Shown here piece by piece: positions 60,427 to 64,000 of a DNA stretch of 64,000 nucleotides (positions are counted from its first letter, which is position 1; every line of letters begins with the position of its first letter). The stretch is from positions 610,501 to 674,500 of the forward strand of contig QUOL01000013.1 of the NCBI GenBank assembly GCA_009761415.1, given 5' to 3'. Under the pieces are notes generated by a model, which saw only the letters and a list, made by a program, of their open reading frames with translations, did no database searches and was not told the DNA's origin. This DNA comes from Sarcomyxa edulis. Its lineage: Eukaryota; Basidiomycota; Agaricomycetes; Agaricales; Mycenaceae. Both the position numbers and the translations under genes were made by a program.

Positions 60427-61917
60427 CTAGTCTGAGTATTATACCAGTCATCATGAAAAAGGCCAAATTCTGATAAGCCCTTACAATCGATTATATACCC
60501 TGTAAAGTCTGCAAGATCTACAAGGCTTACGGGAGAGGTTATAAACCTCATATAAGGGAACAAAGCGTATATAGATAACTGCCAGCCCTATCAGACTTGT
60601 GAGATCCTGTAAGTCTTGTGAGGCTCTGTTGGTCCATTACGGGGCTTACAAACTCTTACCATGAGCAGATTTCTGGGCTTCGTATTGCTCTGGGCTCAAA
60701 TGGAGGGAGAGGCTTATTTAAACAGAGAAGATGCAATGGATACTATTGGGAAACGACTATATTGTGGCCTCTGCACATAAGGTCTTCGCGACGTAAAGAA
60801 TCGGGTACATAGGCGGCGGCGACAAAAAGGGGAGGGACTGGGGGGAGTGGGAAGTCTAGATATATACAATATGTAGACATGGATGAAAGGAAACAATGTT
60901 AAGAAGACACAAAAGGTGGTCCCCGACACATGGAGGATCGACACAAAATATACATCGATAGACGCCGTACAACGGGTCAAGTTCTCAGGAACTCGTAACA
61001 TCGTTATCAGCAACACGCTGGACCATCTACAAGGAGCCAACAAGGCTCGGATAGCGCACAAGGAAGACGAGCGCAAACTCGGGAGGAGTCGTATAGTGGG
61101 CAAGCCAATTGAGACGGGGAGGGGGAAAGATGTTGCAAGACTTGAACGCCAGCGCACGACTTTGAGGATTGTTTTCAAGCCCCGACGTATCACCGGATGA
61201 TGCCGGACGACCGGAACTGACTTGCGTCGAGCGCAGCCGTGCACATGTACCGACATGCAAGAGTTCTGGAGGCTTACAATGCATTTATAAAACGCTAAAA
61301 ATGTTTTGTTCACCTTATAATTTGTTAGATCTCTTGGAGGAGATTACAAGCAGCCACAAGAATTGTGCATCGATTATAAGCAATTACAAGTCGTTACAAT
61401 ACTCCGCAAGACTTGCCGCCTACTTACAAACTCCGCCATCTCATATCAGCTTTCGGCCGTTTTCACGATGGTGCTGTCGGTGGCTCGAAGACTATGAAGT
61501 ATTACTGGGTGTTAGCAGCCTGCACGAGGACGTTAACAGAGGTTGCTGGGCGCCATCTTTAAGGGATGACGGTCATGGGCGTTGTGCATGGGCGCCAGAT
61601 TGCAAAAGCAAAAACTGACAGGGGCAGATGGGCTTGATCGGGAAGCAAAGTCCAAAACTTCGAAGCCAGGCAGGATACCAACTCTTCTGTAGTACAATTC
61701 AGGCTCGTATGTAGGCTGAAATAAGTACAGCATATACATCGGGATATCCAAGAAGAAAGTAAAGTAGATAGTCCAGATACCAGGCAAAATTCGAAAATTA
61801 AATGGTGCTCATAGGCCCGCTGAAATCAAAGAAAGAGAGAAAGGTAACGGATAAAAAAACTAATACATACAATACATACCGTACGACAATTACACATTAC
61901 ACCGTGGTGTTATCATA
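60427..61917. other. intergenic, rich in TTACAA-type words
   Basis: No gene recognised. Two patches (about 60470-60660 and 61310-61430) contain many short ttacaa/cttgtaag words, partly in opposite orientation, but I could not define clean terminal inverted repeats. Confidence 0.35.
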
Positions 61918-63591
61918 TCACACCCACGAAAACCCACCAAAATCCAAAAACCCCTCCTCAAGAGACATCTTGCGAACTACCAGCGCTTCGACGATGAGTC
62001 GGGTACCGGTGTCTGCCCCCCTCGGGTTCGGAGAGATAGTGGAGGTGGCGATGTCGGAATTCGTAGTGGAGGTGGCGCAAGTAGATGAGATGTCGTTTAA
62101 AGATACATGTACATCAGGGAGGTGTGATGTAGTAGAACTGGTAGTGGAATTGGGGAAGGTGGGGAATCCGAATCCTGTGATTTGTGTGGGGGAGGCGAAT
62201 ACGTCTAGGTCGTTGTCGTTGTCGTTATCGTCATAGTTGTCATCTAGATATGAAGATAGAGATGGATCCTGTTCGAGTGCATTTGGGGGTGGGTTAGACT
62301 TGGAGGGGGATAGATGGAGTGTCGACAGGTCATCTACGAGCGGGTCCATTTTAATTGGGCTTTCTCGAAGCTCGGTACCATCCTCATTCTCATCTACATC
62401 GCGAGTAGCCTGAGAAACAGGAACGGGAACGGGAACAGCATACGCCATCAATGCCTTCCTCTTCTCATCCCTCCTACGATCACGCGCTTGTCGGCGATTT
62501 AGTGATTTTGGCTGCTGGTGCTGCGCCTGAGTATGCTTGTTGTCGACCACTGGTACTAGCGCTGGTACTGTATCCCGATGCGGGAGGTGTAAAAATCGCT
62601 CCTTCTTCCCTCCCCCTCCTCCTCGCTCTCGTTTGACTTTTTGAGGAACAGGAACGAAAGCAGGAGCAGCACGTGTGCGGGTGGGACGAGGTTTGAAGAC
62701 GGATGCTATCTCGAGGTCGATTGAGAATCGGTGTGGGTGGGAGTGTTGAGGCACTGAGTCATCTACGTCTGCGTCTGCGTCCTCTGACTCAAGCTCGAAC
62801 AGCTCACTGTCAGTTGGGAACGTAACGAGGGAGGTCGTTTTGGTATTGGAACCGAGAGTAGACTTTGACGAGAAACGGAGGTGGAAAGGGATGGGACGGA
62901 TGGTCCCATGAGTGGGTTCATTCTCTTGGTCCCGGTCGTGGTCTGTCTCGTCATCTGCGTCAACGTCAACATCAGTCGAAGAGGAGGATAGGTCTGGTTC
63001 AGTCGAAGCCTCAGCCTCCGTCTCAGTAGTCGTAGCACCGTCCTCATTCCATTGCTGATCATGAAGTCTCTTCATCCGTCTCTTCACATTCCACCTATCA
63101 ATATCCGTCTCCGACCCCGACCCCGCAAGACCAGCCATGTGCATACCAGCAGGTATCTCAACCTCCTTGACCACAATAACGCTCGCGCCAATTTCCCCCG
63201 CCATCATCTCCAGCGTCTCCAGACTCTCTTCGAGGGCAGCCCGGGGGAGTCCGACCAGACAACCAGAGTCAGCTACTCCGAGCTCGTAGTACGCTTGACC
63301 CCCACCTTCGAGAAGCCGCCATTTCATTTGGGTGACGAGACGGGCGAAGCGGGAGGGTGAGGGGGAGAGTAGTTGGAGTTTGTATTCGACGTTGCCTTCT
63401 TCTGCCTCGGGGACTAGTTTTGGGATTGTGGGGTATGTGGGGGTGGTTGTGGTTGTGACGCTGTTGGTATTGGTAGACGGGGGAGGGGTGGATTCCCTCA
63501 GGGAGGATGGTGTTGGAGTAGGAGATATGGAGATGAGAGAGTCCCATGGGCTTGGAACGCGGGGGCTCTCTGATTCAGATTCACCGAACAT
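61918..63591 (-). CDS. protein with GTPBP1/2-like N-terminal domain, no GTPase domain
   Basis: Single-exon gene of 557 residues starting at the ATG of MFGESES; the frame is open three codons further up but begins there with TTG. Residues about 65-155 (from GNVEYKLQLLSPSPSRF through TQMKWRLLEGGGQAYYELGV to VKEVEIPA) resemble the N-terminal region of eukaryotic GTP-binding proteins 1 and 2, which act in translation quality control. The rest is low-complexity: acidic Asp runs (DVDVDADDETDHDRDQ, YDDNDNDNDLDVF), Ser/Thr/Pro stretches and a basic patch (LNRRQARDRRRDEKRK). No P-loop, DxxG or NKxD motif follows, so it cannot work as the full GTPase. Function unknown; it could be a spliced-off relative or a regulator. 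Confidence 0.75.
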   Translation of the reverse strand: MFGESESESPRVPSPWDSLISISPTPTPSSLRESTPPPSTNTNSVTTTTTPTYPTIPKLVPEAEEGNVEYKLQLLSPSPSRFARLVTQMKWRLLEGGGQAYYELGVADSGCLVGLPRAALEESLETLEMMAGEIGASVIVVKEVEIPAGMHMAGLAGSGSETDIDRWNVKRRMKRLHDQQWNEDGATTTETEAEASTEPDLSSSSTDVDVDADDETDHDRDQENEPTHGTIRPIPFHLRFSSKSTLGSNTKTTSLVTFPTDSELFELESEDADADVDDSVPQHSHPHRFSIDLEIASVFKPRPTRTRAAPAFVPVPQKVKRERGGGGGKKERFLHLPHRDTVPALVPVVDNKHTQAQHQQPKSLNRRQARDRRRDEKRKALMAYAVPVPVPVSQATRDVDENEDGTELRESPIKMDPLVDDLSTLHLSPSKSNPPPNALEQDPSLSSYLDDNYDDNDNDNDLDVFASPTQITGFGFPTFPNSTTSSTTSHLPDVHVSLNDISSTCATSTTNSDIATSTISPNPRGADTGTRLIVEALVVRKMSLEEGFLDFGGFSWV

Positions 63592-64000
63592 CCTCTGCAA
63601 GTACTATCTAGGTTGATTGTTTGATTGTTGGGTAATGTGATAGATTTATGAGTAGTGTATTCGAGGGATCATGGTTGTGTTTCAGTCGCTATGAGCTTGA
63701 GATGGTCTTTATGAGAGAAAGGAAGAGCGCGAGTCATACGATCGCTTTTCGATTCGAGTCATGCAAATGGTTTAGCTCCTAACATCTTCCATGTATAAGT
63801 GCGATACAGCTTCAGCTTTCTAGAATATCTGTGCTACTAGTCTCTGGAATTTCCGTCTTCGTGTTTCCTGATAACTACGCCGACGTTACTGTCAGGCGAT
63901 TGGGCTACACCTTGGAATTTGTCTTCATCGACATTCTGATTCTTGCGCGACACTACTACTCAACTACTACTTGCTTCCAAGGGAGAAGTACTGCCAGTAC
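63592..64000. other. upstream flank at the window edge
   Basis: Probable promoter region of the preceding minus-strand gene; nothing else recognised. Confidence 0.35.

Noticed and set aside
60470..61430. MITE-like element from TTACAA-rich flanks
   Set aside because: The two patches do not align as clean inverted repeats and no target duplication was found.
1..64000. CRISPR arrays, bacterial operons, rRNA and tRNA genes
   Set aside because: No regularly spaced repeats; gene structure is clearly fungal; no tRNA or rRNA pattern was recognised by eye, though a tRNA scan was not possible.

Overview
The window reads as a filamentous basidiomycete genome, most likely a mushroom-forming Agaricomycete. 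Genes are dense and cut by many 45-65 bp GT-AG introns, with micro-exons down to 6-7 nt. The gene content fits this: a CmcJ-like oxidase, a lanosterol synthase with a DCTGE catalytic motif, an OPT transporter, a Clr4-type H3K9 methyltransferase, and Ty3/gypsy chromovirus and LINE elements. I read exon models by eye from splice sites and reading frame. For every multi-exon model except the OPT gene, the spliced length is a multiple of three. The organism itself is inferred.

Left arm (1-23,984): the end of a hydrophobic protein gene, a 14-exon cytochrome P450, a CmcJ-like 2-oxoglutarate-type oxidase, a 15-exon pre-SET/SET/post-SET histone methyltransferase, an FAD-dependent oxidoreductase, a 5'-truncated LINE with poly(A) and target-site duplication, a PinX1/Gno1-type G-patch protein and a second P450. 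The two P450s, the oxidase, the flavoprotein and the lanosterol synthase at 42-45 kb could make or modify a terpenoid-like metabolite, but they are interspersed with housekeeping genes.

Middle (23,985-41,261): two nested retroelements. The outer one is a Ty3/gypsy chromovirus with identical 152-bp LTRs and a 5-bp target-site duplication (acttg). Its gag is interrupted at base 25,006 by an 11.7-kb element with 1,750-bp LTRs, TG...CA ends and a 4-bp duplication (gcgc). The inner element has no reverse transcriptase or integrase. It carries six intron-containing genes, all on the minus strand, antisense to the element. Five are paralogues sharing a phase-0 intron at an equivalent place, a P-S-E box and a TATA box 30-52 bp upstream. 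The sixth encodes a Zn2Cys6-like cysteine cluster. This large non-autonomous LTR element with an antisense gene family is the most unusual thing in the window.

Right arm (41,262-64,000): lanosterol synthase (12 exons), a DAL5-type MFS anion transporter (18 exons), a UBC4/5-like E2 with a long acidic tail, an OPT oligopeptide transporter (about 36 exons), an ArsB/citrate-type ion transporter and a single-exon protein that resembles only the N-terminal part of GTPBP1/2. Gene-free stretches are listed where they exceed about 300 bases.
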